Assembly: GCA_964426355.1 (NCBI GenBank)
Contig: CAYRRA010000225.1
Span: forward strand, 1 to 6,100
Length of the DNA: 6,100 nt
Reading direction: 5' to 3'
Source of the DNA: JAJFTV01 sp964426355
GTDB taxonomy: Bacteria > Chloroflexota > Anaerolineae > Anaerolineales > Anaerolineaceae
Below are positions 1 to 6,100 of this stretch, one piece after another. The position numbers were made by a program, and so were the translations under genes. Every line of letters starts with the position of its first letter. Within the stretch, counting starts at the first letter, position 1. Under the pieces are notes generated by a model. The model ran no database searches. It saw only the letters and a program-made list of their open reading frames with translations, and was not told where the DNA came from.

Positions 1-103
1 TGCCGTATTTTATGTTTTTTTAAGGTGCTATCGCCTTCTTTGGCGAAACTAAAGATTAAAAAACCAAAATCACGTTAAAATAGAGCTTATGGGATGGGAT
101 ACG

Positions 104-1570
104 ATGAGGAAGATTGTCCGGTTATTACCTGCTGCCTTATTGTCCATTTTTTTGTTCTCTGCTTGCAGTGCACTGGGTTTCAGACCTGAATATCCAGCTA
201 CCTACACGCCTCTGCCAGCCTCACCCACCAGTCCGCTCACCACCATTGTTCCCACCGATACACCCATCCCTACGGTCGTCCTGCCAACCGCAACACCGTA
301 CCCCTCAGGGTTGAACCTGGCATGGGTGATCAATGACTATGACCGAACGCTGGTTGCCATCGACCCGCTCTCCCAACGCGTGATACACACCGTACCCATC
401 ACCGGTTTGCCAGTGGACGTTGCCATTGGCGAAGGCGCCGTCTGGGCACTGGAGAGTGTCGGGAATGCTCGCAGCAATGTGGTGCGCATTGATCCCGTCA
501 GCAACCAGTTTGCTGTTCGCATCCCGATCACCACTGGAGAAGCGTTGAGCATTACGACCGGTTACGGATCAGTGTGGGTAGGTGTCGCCGGCGATTTCGC
601 CATGAACCCGGCACCAGGAGGCGGGGTTGAATTTTCCAAAGAGGGAACGCTCATCCGCATTGACCCAGCCAGCAATCAAATTGTTGAGACATTTAAGCTG
701 AATGCACTCGCCGGGGATTTGCTCATTGAAGACCAGGTTCTCTGGATACTTGCCAGGCGTGCCTCCTACAGCTATCTCAATAAAATCGACATGGATACTC
801 GTGTGGTATACACCATACCCGAATCAATCCTTTCTGTAGAATACATCCATAAATTCGAGCATTTCCTCAAGTTTGGCGTTTGGCTCTGGATGACCCCACA
901 GGAAACCGATGCCCATTACGTCTTCCGTATCAACTCCTTCAACGGGAAAGTGGACACAAGTGTATCTGTGGGTACAAGCGACCAGGATTCACCCGTGCAA
1001 ATTACCAGCGACGGCGATTCCATCTGGGTGGCGCTGCGTAGCGGGAAAGTAGTCAAAATCGACCCGATGTCCAAGAGCGTCACAGCCACCATCCAGACCG
1101 AAGCAAAGCATTTATCGGATATTTTTTACACGTCAGGGTACATTTGGGCAGCCGCAACCGGTGAATCGATGCTTTTCCAGATTGACCCCAACAGCAGTGA
1201 GGTCATTCACCACTACATCACCGGCAACATCCCGCCACCCACACCAACACCCACCATCACACCAACACCCAACCCTAGTTTACTCTGGATGCTGTGCAAC
1301 GAGGCTTTCCCAACCAATTTGCGCGTGGGAATCAATGCCATCGTCAACCAAAACCCGTCCATCCCCAACCGGGTGCGCATTGAACCCAACAACGAGTCCG
1401 TCATTATCGGGTATATCCAACCCGGCGAAACGGTGGAAATCCTTGCCGGACCGGTTTGTAACAATGGTTGGGTTTGGTGGAATATCATCAGCCTGCAATC
1501 GGGTCTGACCGGTTGGACCTCCGAGGGCAATGGCGTTGATTACTGGCTCATCCCCGCACCTGGGGGCTAA
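104..1570 (+). CDS. Lipoprotein with seven-repeat beta-propeller and C-terminal SH3b-like domain
   Basis: This is a predicted surface lipoprotein of unknown substrate. Residues are numbered from the upstream ATG at 89; subtract 5 for the start chosen here. The N-terminus has a basic stretch (MRKIVR), a hydrophobic core and a lipobox FSAC with the lipidated Cys at residue 26. A Pro/Thr/Ser linker spans about 35-74, typical of an extracytoplasmic tether. Residues 78-377 hold seven repeats, each with a strand ending in Trp (W79, W119, W163, W219, W265/267, W313, W353) followed by an Ile-Asp or Ile-Asn strand (91, 134, 191, 233, 281, 324, 365). This fits a seven-bladed YVTN/Vgb-like propeller. 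A second Pro/Thr linker (about 381-397) leads to an SH3b-like domain (about 400-490) with Cys403 and Cys457, which could form a disulfide, and a GWTSEG motif at 475-480. ATG 104 is preferred because it puts the basic signal-peptide segment at the N-terminus and follows a G-rich stretch (91-100). ATG 89 remains possible. The role is probably binding or sensing at the envelope; no catalytic motif is visible. Confidence 0.85.
   Translation: MRKIVRLLPAALLSIFLFSACSALGFRPEYPATYTPLPASPTSPLTTIVPTDTPIPTVVLPTATPYPSGLNLAWVINDYDRTLVAIDPLSQRVIHTVPITGLPVDVAIGEGAVWALESVGNARSNVVRIDPVSNQFAVRIPITTGEALSITTGYGSVWVGVAGDFAMNPAPGGGVEFSKEGTLIRIDPASNQIVETFKLNALAGDLLIEDQVLWILARRASYSYLNKIDMDTRVVYTIPESILSVEYIHKFEHFLKFGVWLWMTPQETDAHYVFRINSFNGKVDTSVSVGTSDQDSPVQITSDGDSIWVALRSGKVVKIDPMSKSVTATIQTEAKHLSDIFYTSGYIWAAATGESMLFQIDPNSSEVIHHYITGNIPPPTPTPTITPTPNPSLLWMLCNEAFPTNLRVGINAIVNQNPSIPNRVRIEPNNESVIIGYIQPGETVEILAGPVCNNGWVWWNIISLQSGLTGWTSEGNGVDYWLIPAPGG
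1240..1271. repeat. Short direct repeat encoding the Pro/Thr linker
   Basis: The 14-base string CACACCAACACCCA occurs at 1240-1253 and again, exactly, at 1258-1271, giving a period of 18 bases. It encodes the alternating Pro-Thr hinge between the propeller and the SH3b-like domain. The in-frame period of six codons means that slippage here would change hinge length without breaking the reading frame. Confidence 0.7.
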
Positions 1571-1624
1571 GCCAGTCTATCCAAACAAATCTTTCAACAC
1601 ATGACCTGCAACCAAGTAAATGTT

Positions 1625-1665
1625 AAAAAAAAGAACCCCCAAAGCCTCTTTACAGAGGTTGGGGG
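1625..1665 (-). terminator. Intrinsic terminator of glyQS, possibly bidirectional
   Basis: The arms CCCCCAA plus CCTCT (1636-1649, with a two-base AG bulge) pair with AGAGGTTGGGGG (1654-1665). This gives a 12-bp stem closed by a four-base loop. Read on the minus strand, the stem is followed by TTC and then a run of eight T (1632 to 1625), a classical Rho-independent signal about 35 bases past the glyQS stop. On the plus strand the stem is followed only by ATTTTG, so it could also end the lipoprotein transcript, but more weakly. Confidence 0.9.
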
Positions 1666-1700
1666 ATTTTGATACAAGATATGGTTTTTCCCCGGCGGAG

Positions 1701-4700
1701 CTAAAACCCTTCCAGTCGTGAGAAGTCGGCTGCTTCCGCGCCCAGGGCAGCCACGCGCTGCAACAATCCCAGGCGGTTCTGGCGAACAGACATATCCTCA
1801 TCCATCACCAACACATGGTCGAAGAAATGATTGACTGCCGGGATCATCGGCAAAAAGACTGCAAAGAAATCATTCACCCGCCTGCCCGAACGCTCCGCGC
1901 TTTCTGCGTTGACCAGGGCAGCATAAAGCTCTTTTTCCGCCGGTTCGCGCAGCAAATCCTCGCTGACGGTGAATATCTCTTTCTGGTCGCGCGTGATGCG
2001 CACGCAGCGAGCATAAGCGGGCAGAATCTCCCGCCAGTCGGCACGCTGTGTCCATTCCGTCAATGCCTTTACCGCAGTCAACGCGGCATAGGGGTTGTGA
2101 TTTTGCACCGCCAGGACGGCATCCACCACATCATAGGGATAGCCGCGCTCCAGAAATTCGTTGCGCATTCTTCCGGCGATAAATGCCTGGCACTCCGCCA
2201 GGGCAGCAGCACTGCACTCGATGGGTAAATGCTCTGCGGCTGATTTCAGCGCGGCATTCAAGTCAAACGCCTGTTCCCAGGCAATCAGGTTCTGCACCAG
2301 CCCCAATGCCATGCGGCGCTGGGCAAACGGGTCTTTGGTTCCGGTGGGCGCCATCCCCGCAGCGAACAGCCCGACCAATGAATCCAGGCGGTCGGACAGC
2401 CCCAACAAAAAGCCCAGGCGGGTCTTGGGGGTTTCATCGCTGGCGTAGGAGGGTTTGTAATGCTCAAAAATGGCGTCCGCTACGGCTTCGGGCTCACCCG
2501 ATTTCAGCGCATAATAACGCCCGATCACGCCTTGCAAAGCGGTCATTTCGACCACCATGTGCGTGACCAGGTCGGCTTTGTAAAGCTGGGCAGCCCTGCG
2601 CACCAGCGGGATTTGCTCCTCCATCACCCCGACGATTGGTGCGAGCACCTGTGCAAGCGATTCAACGCGCTTTGATTTTGCCAGCATCGAACCCAGCTTC
2701 GCCTGGAAGATGAGGGTGTCAAGCTTGGGTAAATAGGCTTCCAGCGGCTGCTTCAGGTCTTCACTGATAAAGAAAGCGGCATCGGCAAAACGCGCTTTGA
2801 TAACCAGTTCATTGCCATCGATTACCACATCGCTGTGTTCCCGGTTTCCGTTGCGGATCGTGATGAAATATGGAAGCAGACAGCCGTTCTGTGCGCTGCG
2901 CACCGGGAAATACCGCTGATGCTTTTTCATGACCGAGGTCAACACCGCTTCCGGCAGCGAGAGATGTTCTTCATCGAAAGTACCGCGCAGCGCAGAAGGC
3001 GCCTCCACCAGGTAATTTACCTCATCCAGCAGTGCCTCGTCCACCAGGGGTTCGCCCCGCACCTCTGCGATTAAATCCAGCACCTGCTTGCGGATGGTCT
3101 CGCGCCGTTCCTGCGGAGAAAGGATGATGCCCTGTTGTTTGAGCGCAGCAAAGTATTCAGCGGCATCCTGCACCTCAAATTCTTCCGGGGTATAAAAACG
3201 CAACCCGCGTGTGATCCGGTTTGCAAACAGACCGGCATATTGGAACGGTATAACCTGCTGCCCGAAGAGCGCCAGCAACCAGCGAATGGGGCGAGAAAAC
3301 GCCAGGTCTTTTGAATTCCAGCGCATGGTGCGGTTAAATTTGACGGCTGCAATCAGTCCCGGCAGGGCTTCCGCAAGCACATCAACAGCATCTTGCCCGC
3401 GCTCATGCACCTCGGCAACCGCATATTGACCGCCGTCCATCTCGCGGACTTCCAGCGTTTCAACCGGTACGCCCTTGCCGCGCGCAAATCCAACCGCAGC
3501 CTGGGTCGGCTTGCCATCTGCATCAAAAGCACGGCTGGCAGGCGGACCTTTGTGGATACGGGTGATGTCTTCCTGCCTGCCCGCCAGGTCTTTCACATAA
3601 ATCACATGCCGGCGAGGCGTGCTGAGAACCTCCAGGCTGGTGTAAGAAAGGCGCAGGTCGCTCAGCATTTTGGATGCCAGGTCGTTGAGCTGTTGGATGA
3701 TTTCTTCCTGGTCACCAACGGGTAGTTCTTCCGTACCGATCTCAAACAGCAGGTCTGCCGCAGTTGGTGCGGCTGCCGGGCTGGTTGGGCTCTCAAGCAA
3801 CGGTTTTTGTGCCAGGCGCGCACCTTTTAATGGGCTGACGGCAGCGCCTTCCTTCCACCAGGGGAATTCCATGCGCTGACGCTGCTCGTAATAAGCTTCA
3901 GCGACATGGCGTGAGATATCGCGCATGCGCCTGAACAGGTCCTGCCGGTCGGTAACGCCCACCGCCCCGCGCGTATCGAGCACATTGAAGGTGTGTGAAC
4001 ATTTCAGAACATAATCATGCGCAGGCAGCACCAATCCCTGCTCAAGAGCCAGTTCAGCTTCTTTCTCATACAGGTCAAACATGGTACGCAGGCGTTCCAC
4101 ATCAGCTACCTCAAAGTAGTACTTGCTGTGCTCCTGCTCGGCGGTCAGGTTCACGTCTCCGTAGGTGCGCTCCGGCGACCATTGGATTTGGGTGAAATGA
4201 CGCACACGCTGCAGCGGCATGGCGATGCGTTCCAGACCATAGGTCAGCTCGATCGAGACAGGGTCGAGCACCATCCCGCCGGCTTGCTGAAAATAAGTGA
4301 ATTGGGTGATTTCCTGACCGTCCAGCCAGACCTCCCAGCCAAGCCCCCAGGCGCCCAAAGCGGGTGATTCCCAGTTATCCTCAACAAAACGGATATCGTG
4401 TTTTCGTGGGTCAATGCCCAGCGCTTCCAACGAGCGCAGGTAAAGTTCTTGCGGGTTGCCCGGATCGGGTTTGAGAATCACCTGGAATTGATAATGTTGC
4501 TGCAAACGGTAAGGGTTCTCGCCATAGCGGGCGTCATCCGGGCGGATGGAAGGCTCAACATACGCCACGTTCCACGGCTCGGGTCCCAACACGCGCAATA
4601 CGGTAGCCGGGTTATTGGTACCCGCGCCCACCTGGGTATAGTACGGCTGCCAGATCAAACAACCCTGGTCGTGCCAGAATTGCTGTAATTTCAGAATGAT

Positions 4701-4727
4701 GGTTTGAAAATCATAAGTTGAATCCAT
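1701..4727 (-). CDS. glyQS: Glycine--tRNA ligase, fused alpha and beta subunits
   Basis: This cytoplasmic enzyme charges tRNA-Gly with glycine using ATP. It belongs to the bacterial alpha-beta type of glycyl-tRNA synthetase, which is usually made as two chains (GlyQ and GlyS), here joined in one 1008-residue protein. Residues 1-295 match GlyQ, the class II catalytic subunit: ARYGENPYRL at 66-75 leads into the motif 2 region, and GLERIAM at 164-170 fits motif 3. Residues about 296-323 form a Pro/Ala-rich linker. From 324 on the sequence is GlyS: the GTEELP signature (331-336), KKHQRYFPV (601-609), ARFADAAFF (645-653), KLGSMLAKSKRVE (677-689), the HD-like core with LSDRLDSLVG and PTGTKDPFAQRR (777-805), and a C-terminal anticodon-binding region ending in FFDHVLVM and NRLGLL (968-988). 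The length is close to the sum of separate GlyQ and GlyS, so nothing is missing. Fused forms are known, for example in Chlamydia and in plant organelles. The start is supported by AAGGA six bases upstream. Confidence 0.97.
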   Translation of the reverse strand: MDSTYDFQTIILKLQQFWHDQGCLIWQPYYTQVGAGTNNPATVLRVLGPEPWNVAYVEPSIRPDDARYGENPYRLQQHYQFQVILKPDPGNPQELYLRSLEALGIDPRKHDIRFVEDNWESPALGAWGLGWEVWLDGQEITQFTYFQQAGGMVLDPVSIELTYGLERIAMPLQRVRHFTQIQWSPERTYGDVNLTAEQEHSKYYFEVADVERLRTMFDLYEKEAELALEQGLVLPAHDYVLKCSHTFNVLDTRGAVGVTDRQDLFRRMRDISRHVAEAYYEQRQRMEFPWWKEGAAVSPLKGARLAQKPLLESPTSPAAAPTAADLLFEIGTEELPVGDQEEIIQQLNDLASKMLSDLRLSYTSLEVLSTPRRHVIYVKDLAGRQEDITRIHKGPPASRAFDADGKPTQAAVGFARGKGVPVETLEVREMDGGQYAVAEVHERGQDAVDVLAEALPGLIAAVKFNRTMRWNSKDLAFSRPIRWLLALFGQQVIPFQYAGLFANRITRGLRFYTPEEFEVQDAAEYFAALKQQGIILSPQERRETIRKQVLDLIAEVRGEPLVDEALLDEVNYLVEAPSALRGTFDEEHLSLPEAVLTSVMKKHQRYFPVRSAQNGCLLPYFITIRNGNREHSDVVIDGNELVIKARFADAAFFISEDLKQPLEAYLPKLDTLIFQAKLGSMLAKSKRVESLAQVLAPIVGVMEEQIPLVRRAAQLYKADLVTHMVVEMTALQGVIGRYYALKSGEPEAVADAIFEHYKPSYASDETPKTRLGFLLGLSDRLDSLVGLFAAGMAPTGTKDPFAQRRMALGLVQNLIAWEQAFDLNAALKSAAEHLPIECSAAALAECQAFIAGRMRNEFLERGYPYDVVDAVLAVQNHNPYAALTAVKALTEWTQRADWREILPAYARCVRITRDQKEIFTVSEDLLREPAEKELYAALVNAESAERSGRRVNDFFAVFLPMIPAVNHFFDHVLVMDEDMSVRQNRLGLLQRVAALGAEAADFSRLEGF

Positions 4728-4733
4728 ACAACG

Positions 4734-4738
4734 TCCTT
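4734..4738 (-). promoter_or_regulatory. Ribosome binding site of glyQS
   Basis: On the minus strand AAGGA lies six bases before the ATG at 4727, which fixes the start of the fused synthetase at MDSTYDF, the expected GlyQ N-terminus. Confidence 0.8.
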
Positions 4739-4767
4739 AAACGATAAATTCAAGTGCAAGCGGGTAA

Positions 4768-4796
4768 ATTATACACGTTTAATGCACCCTACAAAC
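4768..4796 (-). promoter_or_regulatory. Probable sigma-70-type promoter of glyQS
   Basis: The minus strand carries a perfect TATAAT at 4773-4768. A weak -35 candidate lies upstream: TTTGTA at 4795-4790 with a 16-base spacer, or GTTTGT at 4796-4791 with 17. The predicted transcript starts near 4761 and has a leader of only about 30 bases. That is too short for a T-box riboswitch, and no T-box signature (AGGGTGGAACC type) is seen anywhere in the gap. The -10 match is strong and the -35 is poor, so this rests on position and the -10 alone. Confidence 0.6.
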
Positions 4797-4834
4797 CGGT
4801 ATTTATGCGTGTCGGAATAACAATATGCGCCAGG

Positions 4835-4951
4835 CTTGTCATCCTGGCGCAGGAGGGATCATCGTAACCCCCTACCCGGCAGGTTGACCTGTGTTATCCG
4901 CACACGCCCGCATGCATCTACCCGACGGAATTCTCGCTGCGGGATGACAAG
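4835..4951. repeat. Non-coding dispersed-type repeat element, copy A
   Basis: This 117-base unit is bounded by a perfect 10-base inverted repeat: CTTGTCATCC at 4835-4844 and GGATGACAAG at 4942-4951. The ends resemble the widely scattered intergenic repeats of the form TGTCAT(T/C)C(T/C)GAGCGAAG...GATTC found in many bacterial genomes. That resemblance is from memory, not from a search. Inside are CCCGGCAG (4875-4882) and a 27-base block at 4899-4925, both of which recur in the neighbouring copy. No target-site duplication is visible. Confidence 0.75.
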
Positions 4952-4961
4952 ATGCCCTCGG

Positions 4962-5076
4962 TTTGTCATCTCGAACGGAAGTGAGAGATCCCCGGAGCCC
5001 ATGCCCGGCAGATAATGCAGCCGCGCATACACCCGCGTGCGTATACACCGAACAGATTCCTCGCTGTGATCAACAG
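4962..5076. repeat. Non-coding dispersed-type repeat element, copy B
   Basis: This 115-base unit lies in the same orientation as copy A, ten bases after it. It starts with TTTGTCATCTCGAACGG and ends in a degenerate GATTCCTCGCTGTGATCAACAG, which aligns with the right end of copy A. CCCGGCAG recurs at 5004-5011. The block at 5024-5051 matches 4899-4925 of copy A at 22 of 27 positions with a single one-base gap, and four of the five differences are transitions. The right inverted repeat has decayed, so this copy is probably no longer mobile, if it ever was. Confidence 0.75.
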
Positions 5077-5188
5077 AATAGTTTTTGCCTGGCTTACACT
5101 AACCCACAGTCTGGTGTGCCAGGGGTGAATATGGATGAGATATACTGATTGCGTTGAACTGCGGTGATTTTCATCAGATAATATGTTT

Positions 5189-6100
5189 TCACTCACTCAT
5201 CATCCATCCCAGGGGAACAACTTGTGTATCGAGAATGGCTGCGTTACTATCTTCAAAATCCAACACAATGGTGGCAAAAACGTAAGAATCACCCTTATGC
5301 ATCAGCAGAAGCTGACTGCTATCAGGAGACCATACCGGAAAATGGTCGAAATATGTATGCAAACAATATAAATGAACCTTTTGCATATTGTTGAGATCAA
5401 TGATTCCGGGATAATTATCTAGATAGCCACCCCCACATAACGGATCTTCAGTAGAAACTAAAAAGGCAATTTTCTCTCCATCAGGCGACCAAACCATCGA
5501 TCGAACTCTGAAATCCGAGATTTTATCCTCCAAATATGTCAAACGAATTTCCTCTCCGTCTCGTGTGTATTGATATAAATCTGCCGATCCCGCTTTTCCT
5601 TTCTCCTGTGTAGTGAGAAAACTTGAACCATCCGCTGACCATACTGGGCCATCATCATATGGTACTTCGGGCAAGCGCAAAATCTCTTTTTCGTTTTCCA
5701 GATCCCAAAGAACAATATTTAGATCGTCTGTCCCGTACAGCAAACGCGTCAGACCAGGTTCAAATATCATTTTTGAATAATGCAATTTTCGCCAACGAGG
5801 TGAAAGGTACCGTTCCCTAAAAAAGAATAAATCCGGATATGTGGGTAAAAATTCTTGGGCAGTACCTTGAAACGGCTCAAAAAGGATCGCTGAGACAGCT
5901 CTTCTTCCTTTGTTATCACGCTGATAAGGGTATTTTTCGATCACAATCCGTTCGTTATCTAACCAGTAGAAGGATACCCATTCGACTTCACCGGGAATCA
6001 AGTCATTTTGGAGATATTCACCCTCTTCATTGAAGATCGGTACATCTAAAAGTTCCTGCCCCTCCGCATTGATGAATATCAAGTGATCCGGATGGGAAGC
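5189..6100 (-). CDS. WD40/TolB-like (PD40) beta-propeller protein, 5' end cut by window
   Basis: Only the C-terminal 304 residues are in the window. The frame stays open to the right edge, and the last seven codons (A-S-H-P-D-H-L) continue it, so the TTG codon at 6082 should not be taken as the start. Counting from that codon, five PD40/WD40-like repeats are visible: WLDNERIVI (40-48), FEPGLTRLLYG (107-117), VWSADGSSFL (147-156), VWSPDGEKIAF (197-207) and VWSPDSSQLLL (250-260), spaced about 40-70 residues apart. These Ser-Pro-Asp-Gly repeats form blades in TolB-like and dipeptidyl-peptidase-like propellers, usually for protein binding. The protein ends soon after a last strand (GWMMSE), with no peptidase domain or catalytic Ser-Asp-His set, so an enzyme role is unlikely from this part. 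Base content is lower than in glyQS: 42 of 120 G+C in 5521-5580 plus 5761-5820. This suggests a less constrained or acquired gene. It reads toward glyQS, which has its own promoter. An N-terminal signal peptide or other domain cannot be judged. Confidence 0.8.
   Translation of the reverse strand, partial: ASHPDHLIFINAEGQELLDVPIFNEEGEYLQNDLIPGEVEWVSFYWLDNERIVIEKYPYQRDNKGRRAVSAILFEPFQGTAQEFLPTYPDLFFFRERYLSPRWRKLHYSKMIFEPGLTRLLYGTDDLNIVLWDLENEKEILRLPEVPYDDGPVWSADGSSFLTTQEKGKAGSADLYQYTRDGEEIRLTYLEDKISDFRVRSMVWSPDGEKIAFLVSTEDPLCGGGYLDNYPGIIDLNNMQKVHLYCLHTYFDHFPVWSPDSSQLLLMHKGDSYVFATIVLDFEDSNAAILDTQVVPLGWMMSE

Larger units (their letters stand above)
4728..5188. other. 461-base intergenic region between the PD40 gene and glyQS
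   Basis: No gene was found here. Short open frames exist on both strands, but they run through the repeats and resemble no family I recognise. Next to glyQS lie its ribosome binding site and promoter (4734-4796). Then come two repeat units (4835-4951 and 4962-5076). The remaining 5077-5188, just past the stop of the minus-strand PD40 gene, holds no clear terminator: only a four-base-pair hairpin (CTGG/CCAG) around 5111-5122 without a T run. Confidence 0.7.

Noticed and set aside
31..81. Promoter or terminator signals before the lipoprotein gene
   Set aside because: TAAAAT at 76-81 could be a -10, but nothing like a -35 sits 16-18 bases upstream. The five-base-pair hairpin TCGCC/GGCGA at 31-46 lacks a following T run on either strand.
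1683..1708. Inverted repeat GGTTTT...AAAACC around the glyQS stop codon
   Set aside because: Only six base pairs with a long loop, and the real terminator lies just downstream at 1625-1665.
1815..4688. Many plus-strand open frames of 60-137 codons opposite glyQS
   Set aside because: These are frame shadows of a clearly conserved 1008-residue protein on the minus strand; none has a recognisable domain.
4835..5076. CRISPR array
   Set aside because: There are only two copies, each about 115 bases with diverged interiors and a ten-base gap, which does not fit repeat-spacer structure.
4963..5148. Short open frames on both strands across the repeat units
   Set aside because: They follow the repeat sequence, lack ribosome binding sites and show no recognisable protein family.
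5154..5182. Plus-strand promoter-like pair TTGAAC, 17 bases, GATAAT
   Set aside because: It would drive transcription antisense into the PD40 gene with no plus-strand gene downstream; the match is likely chance in AT-rich sequence.
4728..5188. T-box riboswitch upstream of glyQS
   Set aside because: Glycyl-tRNA synthetase genes in Firmicutes often have one, but the likely leader is only about 30 bases and no T-box sequence or antiterminator hairpin is seen on the minus strand.

Overview
The window looks like an ordinary piece of a bacterial chromosome. It is most likely from a member of the Chloroflexota (Anaerolineae-like), although the sequence alone cannot prove this. The argument rests on a lipoprotein that joins Pro/Thr-rich linkers, a beta-propeller and a C-terminal SH3b-like domain with a paired-cysteine pattern, a build I associate with that group, together with a single-chain glyQS glycyl-tRNA synthetase. 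No phage, plasmid, CRISPR, transposase or defence genes were found.

Layout. 104-1570 (+) encodes a secreted lipoprotein with a seven-repeat beta-propeller and a terminal SH3b-like domain. 1571-1700 is a convergent intergenic gap holding a strong intrinsic terminator that best serves the minus-strand gene. 1701-4727 (-) encodes a full-length fused alpha-beta glycyl-tRNA synthetase with its own promoter and ribosome binding site immediately upstream. 4728-5188 is a 461-base gap. Next to glyQS it carries the glyQS promoter, and beyond that two diverged tandem copies of a non-coding element of about 115 bases with inverted-repeat ends. 5189-6100 (-) is the 3' part of an AT-richer gene for a WD40/TolB-like (PD40) beta-propeller protein, whose start lies beyond the right edge.

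How the parts relate. The synthetase is a housekeeping gene that appears to be transcribed alone: it has a promoter on one side and a terminator on the other. The two propeller genes flanking it are unrelated to translation. They share only a fold class with each other, so no functional link is claimed. The most interesting non-coding observation is the tandem pair of repeat elements. The most interesting protein is the propeller/SH3b lipoprotein. I do not see evidence for a new multi-gene system here.
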